DNA of 64,000 nucleotides from Piscinibacter sp. (GCA_016706565.1 JADJJI010000003.1:678903-742902), one strand, 5' to 3'; shown: positions 54,803-64,000, numbered from the stretch's first letter. Notes: a model not told the origin generated them from the letters alone. Program-made: numbers and translations.

Positions 54803-54881
54803 GCCGGGCATTTTACCGGGCGCTCCCCGGGGGGCATCGCCGCCGCAGTAAAGTGGCGGGCTGCACCCCGGAGACGCGACC

Positions 54882-56360
54882 ATGGACATGAAGACTTCGC
54901 CGCTGGCCACCCTGGCCGACCCCACCCTGCTGAAGACGAACGCGCTGATCAACGGCGAATGGGTCGCCGGCAACTCCCGCTTCGCCGTCAACGACCCGGC
55001 CACCGGGCTGAAGCTCGCCGATGTCGCCAACCTCGGCGCCGCCGAGACCGAAGCCGCGCTGCAGGCCGCGAACAAGGCCTGGCCGGCCTGGCGCGCCAAG
55101 ACCGCGAAGGAGCGTGCGGCGATCCTGATGAAGTGGTTCCACCTGCTGCACCAGCATGCCGACGACCTGGCGCGCATCATGACCGCCGAGCAGGGCAAGC
55201 CGCTGGCCGAGGCCAAGGGCGAGGTCGGCTACGGCGCCAGCTTCATCGACTGGTTCGCCGAAGAGGCCAGGCGCGTCTACGGCGAGACCATCCCGACCAC
55301 CGACAACAACAAGCGCTATCTCGTCATCAAGCAGGCGATGGGCGTGTGCGCGGCGATCACGCCGTGGAACTTCCCGATCGCGATGATCACGCGCAAGGTC
55401 GCGCCGGCGCTGGCCGCCGGCTGCCCGGTGGTGATCAAGCCGGCCGAGCAGACGCCGCTGTCGGCGCTGGCCGTGGCCGAACTGGCGCTGCGTGCCGGCA
55501 TGCCGGCCGGGGTGCTCAACGTCATCACCGCGGACGGCGACAACTCCATCGCCGTCGGCAAGGTGCTGTGCGCCAGCGACATCGTGCGCCACCTGTCCTT
55601 CACCGGCTCCACCGAGGTCGGCCGCATCCTCGCCGCGCAGTGCGCGCCGACGATCAAGAAGCTCAGCCTTGAACTCGGCGGCAACGCGCCCTTCATCGTC
55701 TTCGACGACGCCGACATCGACAGTGCCGTCGAGGGCGCGATGGTCAGCAAGTACCGCAACGCGGGCCAGACCTGCGTCTGCGCGAATCGCCTGTACGTGC
55801 AGGACAAGGTCTACGATGCCTTCGTCGCCAAGCTGGCCGAGAAGGCCAAGGGCATCAAGGTCGGCAATGGCTTCGAGGCCGGCGTCAACCAGGGCCCGCT
55901 GATCGACGACCAGGCTACGGCCAAGGTCGAGCGCCACGTCGCCGATGCGGTGAGCAAGGGCGCCAAGGTCGTCGTCGGCGGCACGAAGATGGGCGATCGT
56001 TTCTACACCCCCACCGTGCTTGCCAACGTGACCGGCGACATGCTGTGCGCGAAGGAAGAGACCTTCGGCCCGGTGGCGCCGGTGTTCCGCTTCAAGACCG
56101 AAGAGGAAGTCATTGCCGCGGCCAACAACACCGAGTTCGGCCTGGCCAGCTACTTCTACAGCCGCGATATCGGCCGCATCTTCCGTGTGGGCGAGGCGCT
56201 GGAGTACGGCATGGTCGGGGTCAACACCGGCCTGATCTCGACGGCCGAAGTGCCGTTCGGCGGCGTCAAGCAGTCGGGCCTGGGCCGCGAGGGTTCACAC
56301 CACGGCATCGACGACTACGTCGAGATCAAGTACCTCTGCCTGGGCGACATCCTCAAGTAG
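54882..56360 (+). CDS. gabD: NAD(P)-dependent succinate-semialdehyde dehydrogenase
   Basis: The enzyme oxidises succinate semialdehyde to succinate in the GABA/4-aminobutyrate route. The 492-residue protein has the aldehyde dehydrogenase motifs: [12 protein letters not shown] (Asn163), [24 protein letters not shown], Glu264 in LELGGNAP and the nucleophile Cys298 in [11 protein letters not shown], where a second Cys two residues later is typical of GabD. The C-terminal [20 protein letters not shown] matches the succinate-semialdehyde group. A GGAG box lies eight bases before the ATG at 54882. GabT is not in the window. Confidence 0.95.
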   Translation: MDMKTSPLATLADPTLLKTNALINGEWVAGNSRFAVNDPATGLKLADVANLGAAETEAALQAANKAWPAWRAKTAKERAAILMKWFHLLHQHADDLARIMTAEQGKPLAEAKGEVGYGASFIDWFAEEARRVYGETIPTTDNNKRYLVIKQAMGVCAAITPWNFPIAMITRKVAPALAAGCPVVIKPAEQTPLSALAVAELALRAGMPAGVLNVITADGDNSIAVGKVLCASDIVRHLSFTGSTEVGRILAAQCAPTIKKLSLELGGNAPFIVFDDADIDSAVEGAMVSKYRNAGQTCVCANRLYVQDKVYDAFVAKLAEKAKGIKVGNGFEAGVNQGPLIDDQATAKVERHVADAVSKGAKVVVGGTKMGDRFYTPTVLANVTGDMLCAKEETFGPVAPVFRFKTEEEVIAAANNTEFGLASYFYSRDIGRIFRVGEALEYGMVGVNTGLISTAEVPFGGVKQSGLGREGSHHGIDDYVEIKYLCLGDILK

Positions 56361-56373
56361 CACGGGCAGCGTT

Positions 56374-57244
56374 TCAGCCGTCGTTGGCTGCCGCCGCGCT
56401 GTGGCGGCCTTCGGCGTGTGCGATGCGGCGAGCGCGGTGGCGCGCGCCAGCAGCGCTTCGGGCTGGGCCCCGTCCTGCAGGTGCAGCGCGATGCCCAGCG
56501 CAGTGGCCACCGCCACCTCCTGGCCTGCGATCTGGAACGGCGTGCGCAGCGAGGTGAGCAGCTTGGCGCCCACATGCGCGGCGTCGCCCGGCGCAAGCAG
56601 CGCGGCCAGCAGCACGGCGTAGCTGTCGTCGCCGAGTGCCGCGACGACATCGCTGGAGCGCACGCCGGCGCGCAGCCGCACGGCGATCTTGCGGCGCAGC
56701 ACGTTGGCCGCCTCGCGGCCGAGCCGCGCGCCGGCGAGCTCGATGCCTTCGATGCGCAGCACCAGCACCGCCATCGGGGCCGGTTGCCGCTCGCGCAACG
56801 CGATCAGATGGCTCATGTGCTCGACGAGCTGCTGGCGGTGCGGCAAGCCGGTGGCGAGGTCGGTGGCGTAAGCCTGGCGCGCCTGCCGATCGATGCGCCG
56901 CCGCTCCACGGCGACGCGCAGGCGCGCGCCGAAGCTCGGCGAGCGCAGGTCGTGCGGCGTGACCACGTCGGCCGCACCTTGGCGTAACCAGTCGAGCAGC
57001 GACGGCGCGGCCACCTCACCCTCGCAGACCATCACCAGCGCGGTGGCGGCCGAGTGGGCCGGCAGGTCCGATTCGGCGGCCGGAAACTCGAGTCAGCACG
57101 GCATCGGGAAACCGGCGGCGTCGAAGGGGGCCTCCCGCGCCGCACCACCACCTCGAAAGGCGCCGCGGTCGAGACCGCCAGCGCCGCCTGCACGGGTTCG
57201 GCGAGCGACTCAGGCACCAGGATGCGCAGGGGATCGAAGCTCAA
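56374..57244 (-). pseudogene. REC-like plus degenerate GGDEF protein, frame-disrupted
   Basis: Spliced by eye, this is a protein of about 290 residues. It starts at a TTG (57244, after GGAGG ten bases upstream) with SFDPLRILVPESLAEPVQ, a receiver-like strand, and later has ESDLPAHSAATALVMVCEG. The open frame from 57035 carries YATDLATGLPHRQQLVEHM and the GGDEF-family core, in which GGDEF itself reads GDDSY, so cyclic di-GMP synthesis is unlikely. Two or three indels between 57080 and 57135 separate the N-terminus from the rest. The frame stops strictly at 56295, inside antisense gabD; one further indel near 56390 would place a natural TGA at 56374. Probable sequence errors, not true decay. 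Confidence 0.6.
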
Positions 57245-57268
57245 GGCAGGCCGGCCTCCGATGCGACA

Positions 57269-57288
57269 AAGGGCCCATCGGGGCCCTT
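57269..57288 (-). terminator. Intrinsic terminator after tRNA-Gly
   Basis: A perfect eight-base-pair stem (AAGGGCCC with GGGCCCTT, loop ATCG) lies 12 bases beyond the tRNA CCA end on the minus strand and is followed by TTTGTC. It separates the tRNA from the GGDEF-type gene. Confidence 0.7.
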
Positions 57289-57299
57289 CGGGACAGTGT

Positions 57300-57371
57300 T
57301 GGAGCGGGTGAAGGGAATCGAACCTCGTATGAGCTTGGGAAGCTGCCGTTCTACCATTGAACTACACCCGC
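57300..57371 (-). tRNA. tRNA-Gly (anticodon CCC), two bases missing
   Basis: On the minus strand the sequence starts GCGGGTGTAGTTCAATGG and ends CACCCGCTCCA, with encoded CCA. The seven-base acceptor stem, the D arm (GTTC/GAAC) and the anticodon loop TTCCCAA are intact, so the anticodon is CCC. It is 72 bases instead of the expected 74. One G is missing from the 3' side of the anticodon stem (GCTC instead of GCTGC), and one G from the T stem (GAGG instead of GAGGG before TTCGATT). These are probably sequence errors. Confidence 0.85.
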
Positions 57372-57539
57372 GTCGGCGAATTCCAACCCGAGCAAGGCGC
57401 CTCGCCCCCTGCCTGCCCTGGTGCCGCCCCCGCAACCAGGGGTGACCCTAGATCGTGGTCCGGGCATCGAAACACGCAGCCCAGCGGCAGCATCCTTCGA
57501 CCCCCATTCAGCGCACTCCGTTGCGGCTTCGCGTGCATC

Positions 57540-58746
57540 CACGTTTCCCCGATCTTCGTCGTTTCGACGCCGTCTCCCGGCGCGGCTTGCCGGCTGCCCT
57601 TCGCGGCGGCCGCATCGGCGCTGCTGCCGGGTCTGGCCCCTGCCCAGGGCCCGAAGTCGCGCTGGCTGGCCTGGTTTTACTCCGGCGACGCGGCCTCGCT
57701 GTCGCAGCGCTTTCTCCTTCTCGACCGCCTACGAAAAGGCGCTGAAGGCCGGCGGCAAACCGGCCCACGCCATGCTGCGCGAGGCCATCGCGCAGGCGCC
57801 GGCCAACAAGCTCGAGCTCGTCACGCAGATCGACAGGCTCCAGGGGCCGCGACCAGGCTGGCCGTGGCGGCGCTGGTGGTCGGCGCCGAAACCGTTTCGG
57901 TGGAGCAGCTCGCCGGGCTGCACAAGCTGTTCGTGCTGATCCGGGCGCAGGCCCTCTTCTTCGACTTCAAGTCGATGTCGGTGATCCGTGCCTACCCGAT
58001 CAGCTTCAGCCCATCGACATCTTCGATCGCCGGCCGACCGACGCCGAGGTGGCCGTGCGCGCGCGGCGCGCGTCTGGGGGCGCGGCGGGCAAACCGGGCA
58101 TCTTCACGCGGTTCGCCACCACCCTGGCGGGCGCCAGCCTGCCGGCGGCCACCTCGCGCACGCTGCAGATCACCCGCGTGACGATCAAGCCCGGAGGCGA
58201 TCGGCAGCATCCCCGAGTACCTGCGCAGCGCGAGCACCGTCACCGAGACCTGGGCCGCCGATCTGGTCGGCGAGGCGCTGAGCACGCGCGCCGGGCGTGC
58301 CGATCGTGCCCCCCCGCGAAGGGTTATGCGCGTGGGCAACGTGATGTCGATGCGCATCTCCGACGGCGACGTCTACAACCTGAAACTGCCCAAGCCCGAC
58401 TACGGATCGGCGTCGAGCTCTCGGCCTGCGCAAGGAAGGCCCGAAGCGGCGCCGCCGCCAGCGAGAGCTTCATCTACGGCAGCTACGCTTCGCTGCGCAT
58501 CGAGGAGCCGCTGTCCGGCAAGGTCTACATGAACACCGCGCTGAAGAACGCGAGGTCAAGCTGGTGCCCTCGACGCAGACCTACGTCGACACTTCCGGCC
58601 TTTACGACTCGGTCAATGGCCTGTTCGTCAAGCTGGCTGGCGGCGATCGACGGACGCGATGCCAAGTGGGTCAGGCCGCTGCGGCCGCGCCCGACATCGA
58701 CAAGCAGATCAACGACACCCGGGAGATCTTCAAGCTATGCAGGTGA
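57540..58746 (+). pseudogene. Exported hypothetical protein, frame-disrupted (cluster gene 1)
   Basis: Spliced frames give about 390-400 residues. A hydrophobic Ala/Leu-rich leader ends in ALLPGLAPAQ, so the protein is exported. Recognisable stretches are LAWFYSGDAASLSQR, STAYEKALKAGGKPAHAMLR, KLFVLIRAQALFFDFKSMS, TVTETWAADLVGEALSTRAG, VGNVMSMRISDGDVYNLKLP and FIYGSYASLRIEEPLSGKVY, ending TREIFKLCR. I do not recognise a family. At least ten indels interrupt it (for example near 57711, 57842, 58009, 58195, 58403, 58552, 58638 and 58671). The start is uncertain. The stop overlaps the next gene by ten bases, implying coupling. Confidence 0.5.
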
Positions 58747-59869
58747 TTCGATGGTTCATCTCCGCCCTGCTGGCGGTGGCGTTCGCGCTGCCGCGGCAGC
58801 CCAGGTGCAGCAGGCGCGCGGCAAGCCAGCCTGCCCCACCGGCAAGGCCGCCTGCCGACGTCGGCCAGGGCCCTGCGGCAACGCGCAGCTCAAGGCCGTG
58901 GAGTTCTACCACCGCCGAAGCCGGCGAGTCGGAGGCGGCCAACTTCGATGCGATGCGCACGAAGATCATCAGAACCCGGACCGCGCCATCCTCGAGACCA
59001 CGGTGCTGTCGGAGGACGACAACGCCGGCAAAGCAATATACGGTGGCGGTGAAGGTGTCGCTGAACGTGGCGAATCTGCGCAACGACATCAAGCGGAGCT
59101 CAGCGGTGGGCAAGGCCACGCGTGCCGAGCGCTCGGCGCCAGCGTTCCTGTTCGTCTCGCGCGAGGCCGACTCGATCAGAGTCCTTCGACACCCGCGTGA
59201 CCAAGCGCGCCGACGCGTCGCTGAAGGCCGACGGCACGCTCGCGGCGTCGCAGAAGGGCACCGAGGGCGAGTCGATCAAGCGCGGCCAAGTGTCCACCAA
59301 CGCGTCGGTGAACGAGAGCGTCTCGGTGAATCGCAACGTCTCGGTCACCACCAACCGGCGGCACGCAGACGCGCCGCGCCGCGGATCCACCTACCGGCTT
59401 TCCCGAGCGCCAACCTGAACAGGTGTTCACGCAGACCTTCTCGCGCGCGGCTGCCGCGTCAACGAGGCCTCGCTGGTCGAGAGAGCCCTACACCGGCAGC
59501 AAGTTCAAGGTCGCGCAGGTGGAGAAGAACGACTTCTAAGGCCGGCAACGACCTGAAGAGCCGCGGCGATGCGGTCGATCGCGCTGGGCATGCGCGCAGG
59601 TGCCCTACGTGGCGCTCGGCACGCTGGACCTCGGCCTGGCCGACAAGGACCCAACCACCGGCATGGCGCGCGTGGCCGTGACCGTCAACGCCCGCGTGCT
59701 CGACCTGACTAAGCCAGATCCCCGACACCACCATCGCGTCGGTGGGCCCAGTGCAGTACGCCGGCGTCGGCCCGACCAGACGGAGGCGCGCACCAACGCG
59801 CTCAAGCTGGCTGCCAACAACGCAGCCCGCGAACTCACCTCCCAGCTCACCAACCTCGGCGTGAAATGA
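58737..59869 (+). pseudogene. FlgT/LPP20-like exported protein, frame-disrupted (cluster gene 2)
   Basis: The spliced product is about 375 residues. It has a clear signal peptide, MQVIRWFISALLAVAFALP followed by an Ala-Ala-Ala-Gln cleavage region. An N-terminal module contains KAVEFY and AGESEAANFDAMRTKII, then VAVKVSLNVANLRNDIK, which resembles the FlgT N-terminal and LPP20-type lipoprotein fold. The C-terminal part has YVALGTLDLGLADKDPTTG, DTTIASVGPVQYAGVG and LAANNAARELTSQLTNLGVK. There is no lipobox. At least six indels interrupt it. The ATGA overlap at 59866-59869 couples it to the next gene. The family link is by eye and moderate. Confidence 0.5.
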
Positions 59870-60528
59870 ACATGACCTCCAAGAAGGGCTGACCCCTCCG
59901 ATCCTGCTCGCGCGCTCCTCGCCCTGCCCTTCGCAGCGCAGGCCAGCTGCCCTCGCTGAAGAACCTGCCGGGCCTGGGGCCCTGGGCAGCTCGAAGGCGA
60001 TTCGAGCAACGTCACAGGCCAGAACGATGCGCTCGTGCGCGGCTACGTCGCCGCCAACAGGACGTGCTGCTGGCCAACGCGCTGATGGCCGAATCGCTCC
60101 GGCCCCCTGAAAGACCAGGCGGCCACCGCCCGCGCACACCGCCGAGCACTGACCGACAGCGGCCACCAAGGGCAACCTGGAGGTTCGAACAAGGCCGTGA
60201 GTGCATCGACCGAGGCCGTGGCCGCCGAGATCGCGAAAGGCCGGCTCGCGCAGTCAGGGCCACCTATCGGTCAGGCCTGTTGCAAACTGGCCCAGGGCCT
60301 GCTGGTTCGTCAACCTGCGCCAGCCTGCGCAATCCTTCGCCACCGGCCTGAAGGAAGCTTCGCCGATGGTGTTGCCCAAAGCTGCAGTCCGGCGCGTACA
60401 TCATCGGCCAGTTGCCCAACGGCATCTCCAACGTCGCCACCTCGGTCAAGAACGCCAGCGCCTTCGCCAGAGCAACGACATCCCCGTGCCGCCGGACGCC
60501 GCAGGCGCTGGCCGCGCTCCGAGCGTGA
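59866..60528 (+). pseudogene. Exported helical protein, frame-disrupted (cluster gene 3)
   Basis: The spliced product is about 220 residues. It starts MNMTSKK, then a hydrophobic leader ending PFAAQA, so it is exported. The mature protein is helix-rich and Ala-rich: ALVRGYVAANKDVLLANALM, LKDQAATARATAEALTD, KAVSASTEAVAAEIAK, SFATGLKEASPMVLPK, YIIGQLPNGISNVATSVKNA, SNDIPVPPDA. It ends ALAALRA before the TGA at 60526. No named family is recognised. The start overlaps the previous stop as ATGA and the next ATG follows after eight bases. About eight indels occur. Confidence 0.5.
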
Positions 60529-60536
60529 TCCGCGCC

Positions 60537-62037
60537 ATGGTGTCGACCCGATTCACTGCGCGGGGCTGCTGCTGGCGTGTGTGCCAGGGGCGGGATGCGA
60601 CCGCAAAGGCCGCCGCAAGCGGTCGCCACGCCGCCTGCGTCCGGCGATGTCGTCGCGCAGGCACCTGCCGCGGCGCCCTCGCCTGCGCCGACGCCGGCAC
60701 CGCTCACGCCGGAAACCGCGACCATCCGCCGCCCGACGTCGGCAAGCTCCGAGACCGTCAAGGTCACGGCCGACGGCTTCGGCGAACAGCGCGTCGAAGC
60801 GGTGGCCGAGGCGCTTTGCGCCTGGCCATCCTGCCGGTCAACGGGGCCACGGTCGACGTCGACACCGTCTTGCCACCCGCCTGGGCATCGATGCCACGTT
60901 CAACCAGACGCGCCGGTGTCGCTGCGCGCGTCGGCTTTCGCCCAGCGGTGTTCCAGAAGTCCGGCGGCGTGGTGCAGAACTCCCGCGTGCCTCCAGTCTG
61001 TCCAGGCCGCTCGCCACTGGGCAAGTACAAGGCCAGCATCGAAGCGGCATCGCCAGAAGTTCAGACGCCGGAGTCGCTCAAGAAGATCAAGCTGGTGGTG
61101 GCGCCGCTGCGCTTCGACAATCCCTCGATGCCGATGGGCGACCGCCAGGTGCCGGCGGCCAGGCCCCGGCACGGTTGCGCCAGCGATCGTCGATGCGCTC
61201 GTCAGCATCACCGGGCGCTTCGCCGTGCTCGACCGCGAGTTCAGCCCCGAACTGCAGCAGGAGCTCGACCTGATCGAAAGCGGCCAGGCGCCCGCAGCGG
61301 GAGACCGCCAAGCTGCGCCAGGCCGCGAGTGCCGACGTGCTGTGGATCGGCAGGTGTGCAGCCTCGCCTACAACCGCCACGCCAGGCAGCTGCGCGCCTC
61401 CGACCGCGGTGGTGCTATTCAGGCGGCGCTGGTCGATGTCGCGCAAGCTGGTCAGCACGTGGCCGCGCGGCGGGTGATGGCCTCCGAGTCGCTGCGCGGC
61501 GGCCCCAGCCACGGCGCCGACCACGCGCTGGGCTCCGGCGTCAGCTCGACCAAGGTGTTCGAGGGCATGACACGCGAACTGGTCGACCAGGTGGTGGCGT
61601 CGATCATCGGGCGCACCTTCCCGATCACCGTGGTCGCCCTGGAGGGCGGCAACGTCGTGCTCAGCCAGGGCGCCGGGCGCTGCCGCGCCGTGCGCGCTTA
61701 CGCGATGGTGACCATGGGCACCGAGATGAAGGATCCCGCAGACGGGCCAGAGCCTGGGCCGGCTCGGTCCCCTGCTGCCAGCTGGTGATCGACCGGGTGA
61801 CGCCAGAACCTGTCGTGCAACCACCTCGAGAACGTGCGCGGCCCATGGACCAAACTGCCCGGCGCGCTGCAGGTGCGCGAGGTGCTGCTGCCGCCGCCGG
61901 CAGGCGCGGGCTCCAGGCGGAGCACCGCTGCCGCCACGCCCCAGGCCGCCACGAAACCGGCCGCCTTAGGCACGCCACCACTTGCGCCGAAGCCATCGCG
62001 CCGGCAGAGGCTGGCGAAGCAGGACGACAAGTGGTGA
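60537..62037 (+). pseudogene. CsgG-like lipoprotein with FlgT C-terminal-like region, frame-disrupted (cluster gene 4)
   Basis: The spliced product is about 500 residues. It begins MVSTRFTARG and a leader with LLLAC, a likely lipobox, then a Pro/Ala linker (APAAAPSPAPTPAPLTPE). Recognisable segments are KVTADGFGEQRVEAVAEAL, KIKLVVAPLRFDNPSMPMGD, APAIVDALVSITGRFAVLDRE, FSPELQQELDLIESGQAPAA and KVFEGMTRELVDQVVASIIG. These resemble CsgG/HfaB-type outer-membrane lipoproteins. The last part (GGNVVLSQG, YAMVTMGTEMKDPQTGQSLG) resembles the FlgT C-terminal domain. At least ten indels occur, so the lengths are approximate. If correct it is an outer-membrane-associated lipoprotein, perhaps a pore or envelope adaptor. 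Confidence 0.5.
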
Positions 62038-62081
62038 GCGGCCTGCGCGCCACCTGCCCACCGACCCTCCGAAGGTTTCCG

Positions 62082-62552
62082 ATGACGTCTCGCACTCTGA
62101 TCGCGCTCCGGATTCCCGCCGAGCGCTGCTCGCCGGCTGCGTCACGGCGCCAGCGCCGCTGCGGGTCCAACGTGGCCAGCGTGCAGCGCATCGGTGCGGC
62201 GATGGAGTTGCGCTTCAATGCCCGCCTGCGCGTGCAGAACCCGAACGATGCGCCGGTGTCCTACACCGGGGCATCGGTGGAAGCTGGCGCTCCTCAACGG
62301 CGCGACCATCGGCACCGGCGTCAGCTCCGGCTGGCGGCAGCGTGCCGCCGCTCGGCGACGTGTTCATCGACGTGCCGGTGACCGTCAGTGCGCTCGGCGA
62401 GGTGCGGCGCGCGATCGGCCTACTACGGCGCGGCGGACCCGCAAGCTCGGCGTGTTGTCGCTCCAGGGCCGCCTGGGCGGGCCGTTCAGCCGAAGCGCTC
62501 GGCTTCGACTGGCGCGGCGAACTGGCGTGCCCGCTTGCCCGCCGGCTCCTGA
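62082..62552 (+). pseudogene. LEA type 2 lipoprotein, frame-disrupted (cluster gene 5)
   Basis: The spliced product is about 155 residues. MTSRTLIAL and a leader with LLAGCVTAPAPL give a lipobox at its Cys. The mature part has ASVQRIGAAMELRFNARLRV followed by QNPNDAPVSYTGASVE, then LNGATIGTGVSS, PPLGDVFIDVPVTVSALGEV and LQGRLGGPFSRSARFDW. The LRVQNPNDAPV motif is the signature of the LEA14/water stress and hypersensitive response domain. Such lipoproteins are found in many Gram-negative bacteria, role unknown. The stop is taken at 62550-62552 but is uncertain, because the frame is broken by several indels. Confidence 0.55.
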
Positions 62553-63000
62553 TCATCCCGGTCAGCGCGCCGGAACCGACGGCCCTGCCCCAGGTCGGCA
62601 CGCTCGCGACCTTACCCGACGCCAGACCCGGCATAACCGGCACAGGCGCCGCAGCCGGCGCCCCTATGACCACCGGTGGCAGCAAGGCCGGCAGCTCGAC
62701 TGCGCGCTGGCTCCACCGGGCGGCTGCCGCGACGTACGCTCCGAAACCGACCGCCCGGCGATCCGGGGCCGCAGCCGGCGCGCGGTGGCCGAAAGGGCCG
62801 TCTCCGGCAGCCACCGCTGAAGAAGGTGTCGCAGCCGCTGCCCGACCTTCTGCGGCGTGCAGCAGGGGCGGCGACCCCGGCCGGCGTGGCCTCCATCGGC
62901 GGGCCCTTGCCGGGTGGCGCAGGCCGCTGCGGGCGTGGTGTCAGCTGGAGTCGGTTGATGGGCCGTATCCAGCCGCGTCGGTTCGGCGTAGCGCCCGCCG
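62553..63000. other. Stretch without an assignable gene
   Basis: These 448 bases lie between the LEA-type gene and the kinase C-terminus in the indel-rich zone. Both strands give Pro/Ala/Arg-rich readings and no motif I can recognise. It may be a linker and tail of the kinase or a small further gene on the plus strand; no terminator or promoter is evident. Confidence 0.4.
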
Positions 63001-64000
63001 TCAGGAACCGTCCGGATCGAGGATCTGCGTGGCGTCGCCCGCGGCCGCCGGGAGCCGGCTTCCTGGACACCGTCGTGGTGGACCGCAGGCACGGCGCTGC
63101 CCGTCCAGCACCGCACGCAGCTCAGCCACGCTCTGCGGCCGGTCCTGCGGCCGCACGCTGAGCATCCAGCCGACGATCTGCACGAAGCGCGGTGACACCT
63201 CGGCCGATTCGTGCAGGTCGAGCAGGTCCGCCCCCGGCTGCACCGCCCGCGCCGTCGAGGGCATCGGCGGCTTGCCGGTGGAAAACAGGAGGGAGTGCAT
63301 CACCGCGCCCAGCGCGTACAAGGTCGGTCCACGGGCCTGCCTGCATGCTCGGCATCTCGGCGTACTGCTCGATCGGCGCGTAGCTGGGCTTGAAGTTCGC
63401 CGTGGGCACCTGCGTGTGGTTGCTGATGACGCGGCGCGCAGCGGAAGTCCAGCAGGATCAAGCGCGCCCCTCGCTGGTGACGCAGGATGTTGTCCCGGGC
63501 GCGATGTCGCGGTGGAACACCTCCTGGTGCAGGTGCCGCCAGCGCGTCGAGCACACGCTCCGAGCACCGCAGACCGGGAGGCCTCGTCGGGCGGGCCCGG
63601 CATGGCGCGGCGTGTGTCGCGCAACGGGGACGCGCCCTGCAGGTAGGGCATCACCATGTAGGCGGTGCCGTTGTCTTCCCAGAAGCGGATGCAGGCCTTC
63701 TGTAGCGACGGGTGGTGGCGGTCGAAGCGCGCCGGCAGCCGTCGCACCGTTGACGAACGAACGCCGCAGCCCGGCGGCGTAAGGTGCCGGCATAGGCGCT
63801 GGTGACGCAGCGTGATCTACGGCCCGTCGCCGCGCACCGCCGGTGACGACGGCATGTATTCCGCTTCGGCGCGACCTGCCGCTCAGGCGGATAGTCCCTG
63901 CGCCGGGTAGACAACGCCGAAACGCCATTACCGCTTCCAGGTCGCGAACTCGCCGAAGCGCGTGCTGGCGGTAAGACTCGGCGAGCTTGTCGGTGCGGGG
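63001..64000 (-). pseudogene. Serine/threonine protein kinase of the KEYMP class, frame-disrupted and partial
   Basis: Spliced on the minus strand, the reading gives a Hanks kinase entering from the right edge. Seen are a VALKEYMPS-like ATP-binding region (reading AERQVAP then K-E/N-YMP), IRFWEDNGTAYMVMPYLQG, the catalytic loop HQEVFHRDIAPDNIL near 63485-63530, LILLDF, NFKPSYAPIEQYAEMPS (APE region), LYALGAVMHSLLFSTGKPP and MLSVRPQDRPQSVAELRAVL. HRDIAPDN and KEYMP mark a kinase subgroup common in Burkholderiales. Strictly the frame ends at 63001 (TGA), but the true C-terminus may extend. Indels occur about every 60-100 bases. The start is outside the window or not recoverable. Confidence 0.6.

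Larger units (their letters stand above)
57050..64000. other. Indel-rich, low-quality sequence zone
   Basis: From about 57.05 kb to the window end, single-base indels interrupt every gene at intervals of about 50-150 bases. The preceding 57 kb shows one such break (parE). Both deletions and apparent insertions occur, often next to short G or C runs. Conserved motifs, start/stop overlaps and third-position codon character survive in spliced frames, and the tRNA gene is also damaged. This pattern fits unpolished long-read or low-coverage sequence at a contig end. Confidence 0.75.

Noticed and set aside
60537-62037. A curli (csg) or flagellar (flg) operon at the right end
   Set aside because: Only loose CsgG- and FlgT-like features appear; no CsgA/B/E/F or flagellar rod, hook or ring genes are present.
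57050-64000. True pseudogene island with many decayed genes
   Set aside because: Motifs, start/stop overlaps and codon character are preserved and even the tRNA is hit, which favours sequence error over decay; left as inference.

Overview
The window is a roughly 69% GC chromosomal segment from a betaproteobacterium. It is most likely in the order Burkholderiales, near the Rubrivivax / Leptothrix / Methylibium group. This rests on family resemblance and gene order (folK-pcnB-HAD-hda-perM, coaBC-dut, a DUF3579 gene beside argD-argF, dapA-bamC), not on a database search. Genes are packed tightly, many starts and stops overlap by 1-16 bases, and I see no prophage, insertion sequence, CRISPR array or rRNA operon.

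Layout. 1-7.6 kb is a minus-strand housekeeping run: a PhoU-like DUF47 protein (cut by the edge), a small DMT protein, folK, pcnB, a HAD phosphatase, hda, a PerM-type permease, a SirB1-type protein and murJ. 7.7-13.5 kb holds rpsT, a DUF3579 protein, argD, argF, a metallophosphoesterase, an unusual Ser/Thr kinase fused to a universal stress domain, and a Cys-cluster protein. 13.6-23.8 kb is one minus-strand block of six genes containing two paralogous sets of circularly permuted ATP-grasp, alpha-E and transglutaminase-fold proteins, an uncharacterised and probably peptide-forming system. 23.8-40.5 kb carries comEC, ridA, dsbB, parC, fhs, an acyl-CoA ligase, a lytic transglycosylase, a GNAT enzyme, parE (with one frameshift), an MFS transporter with a 40-residue coupled membrane protein and a methyltransferase, dapA and bamC. 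40.5-56.4 kb carries an MBL hydrolase, an Ala-rich lipoprotein, a RoxA-type oxygenase, an FKBP isomerase, lepB-coaBC-dut, a Tat-exported transglutaminase-like protein, a TlpA thioredoxin, a cation/proton antiporter, a YbdK-type ligase, a GNAT enzyme, a ChaN lipoprotein, alaS and gabD.

From about 57.05 kb to the end the sequence changes character. Every gene is broken by small indels about every 50-150 bases, and even a tRNA-Gly(CCC) lacks two bases. Domains remain well conserved when frames are spliced, so I read this as unpolished or low-coverage sequence, not real gene decay. Spliced by eye, it encodes a degenerate GGDEF protein, tRNA-Gly, then five overlapping or closely spaced plus-strand genes for exported proteins (including one FlgT/LPP20-like, one CsgG/FlgT-C-like and one LEA-type-2 lipoprotein), facing a minus-strand Ser/Thr kinase of the KEYMP class.

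The two most interesting loci are the duplicated ATP-grasp/alpha-E/transglutaminase block and the exported-protein plus kinase cluster at the right end. The kinase-USP fusion is a third. Functions come from motifs read by eye; no similarity search was possible.
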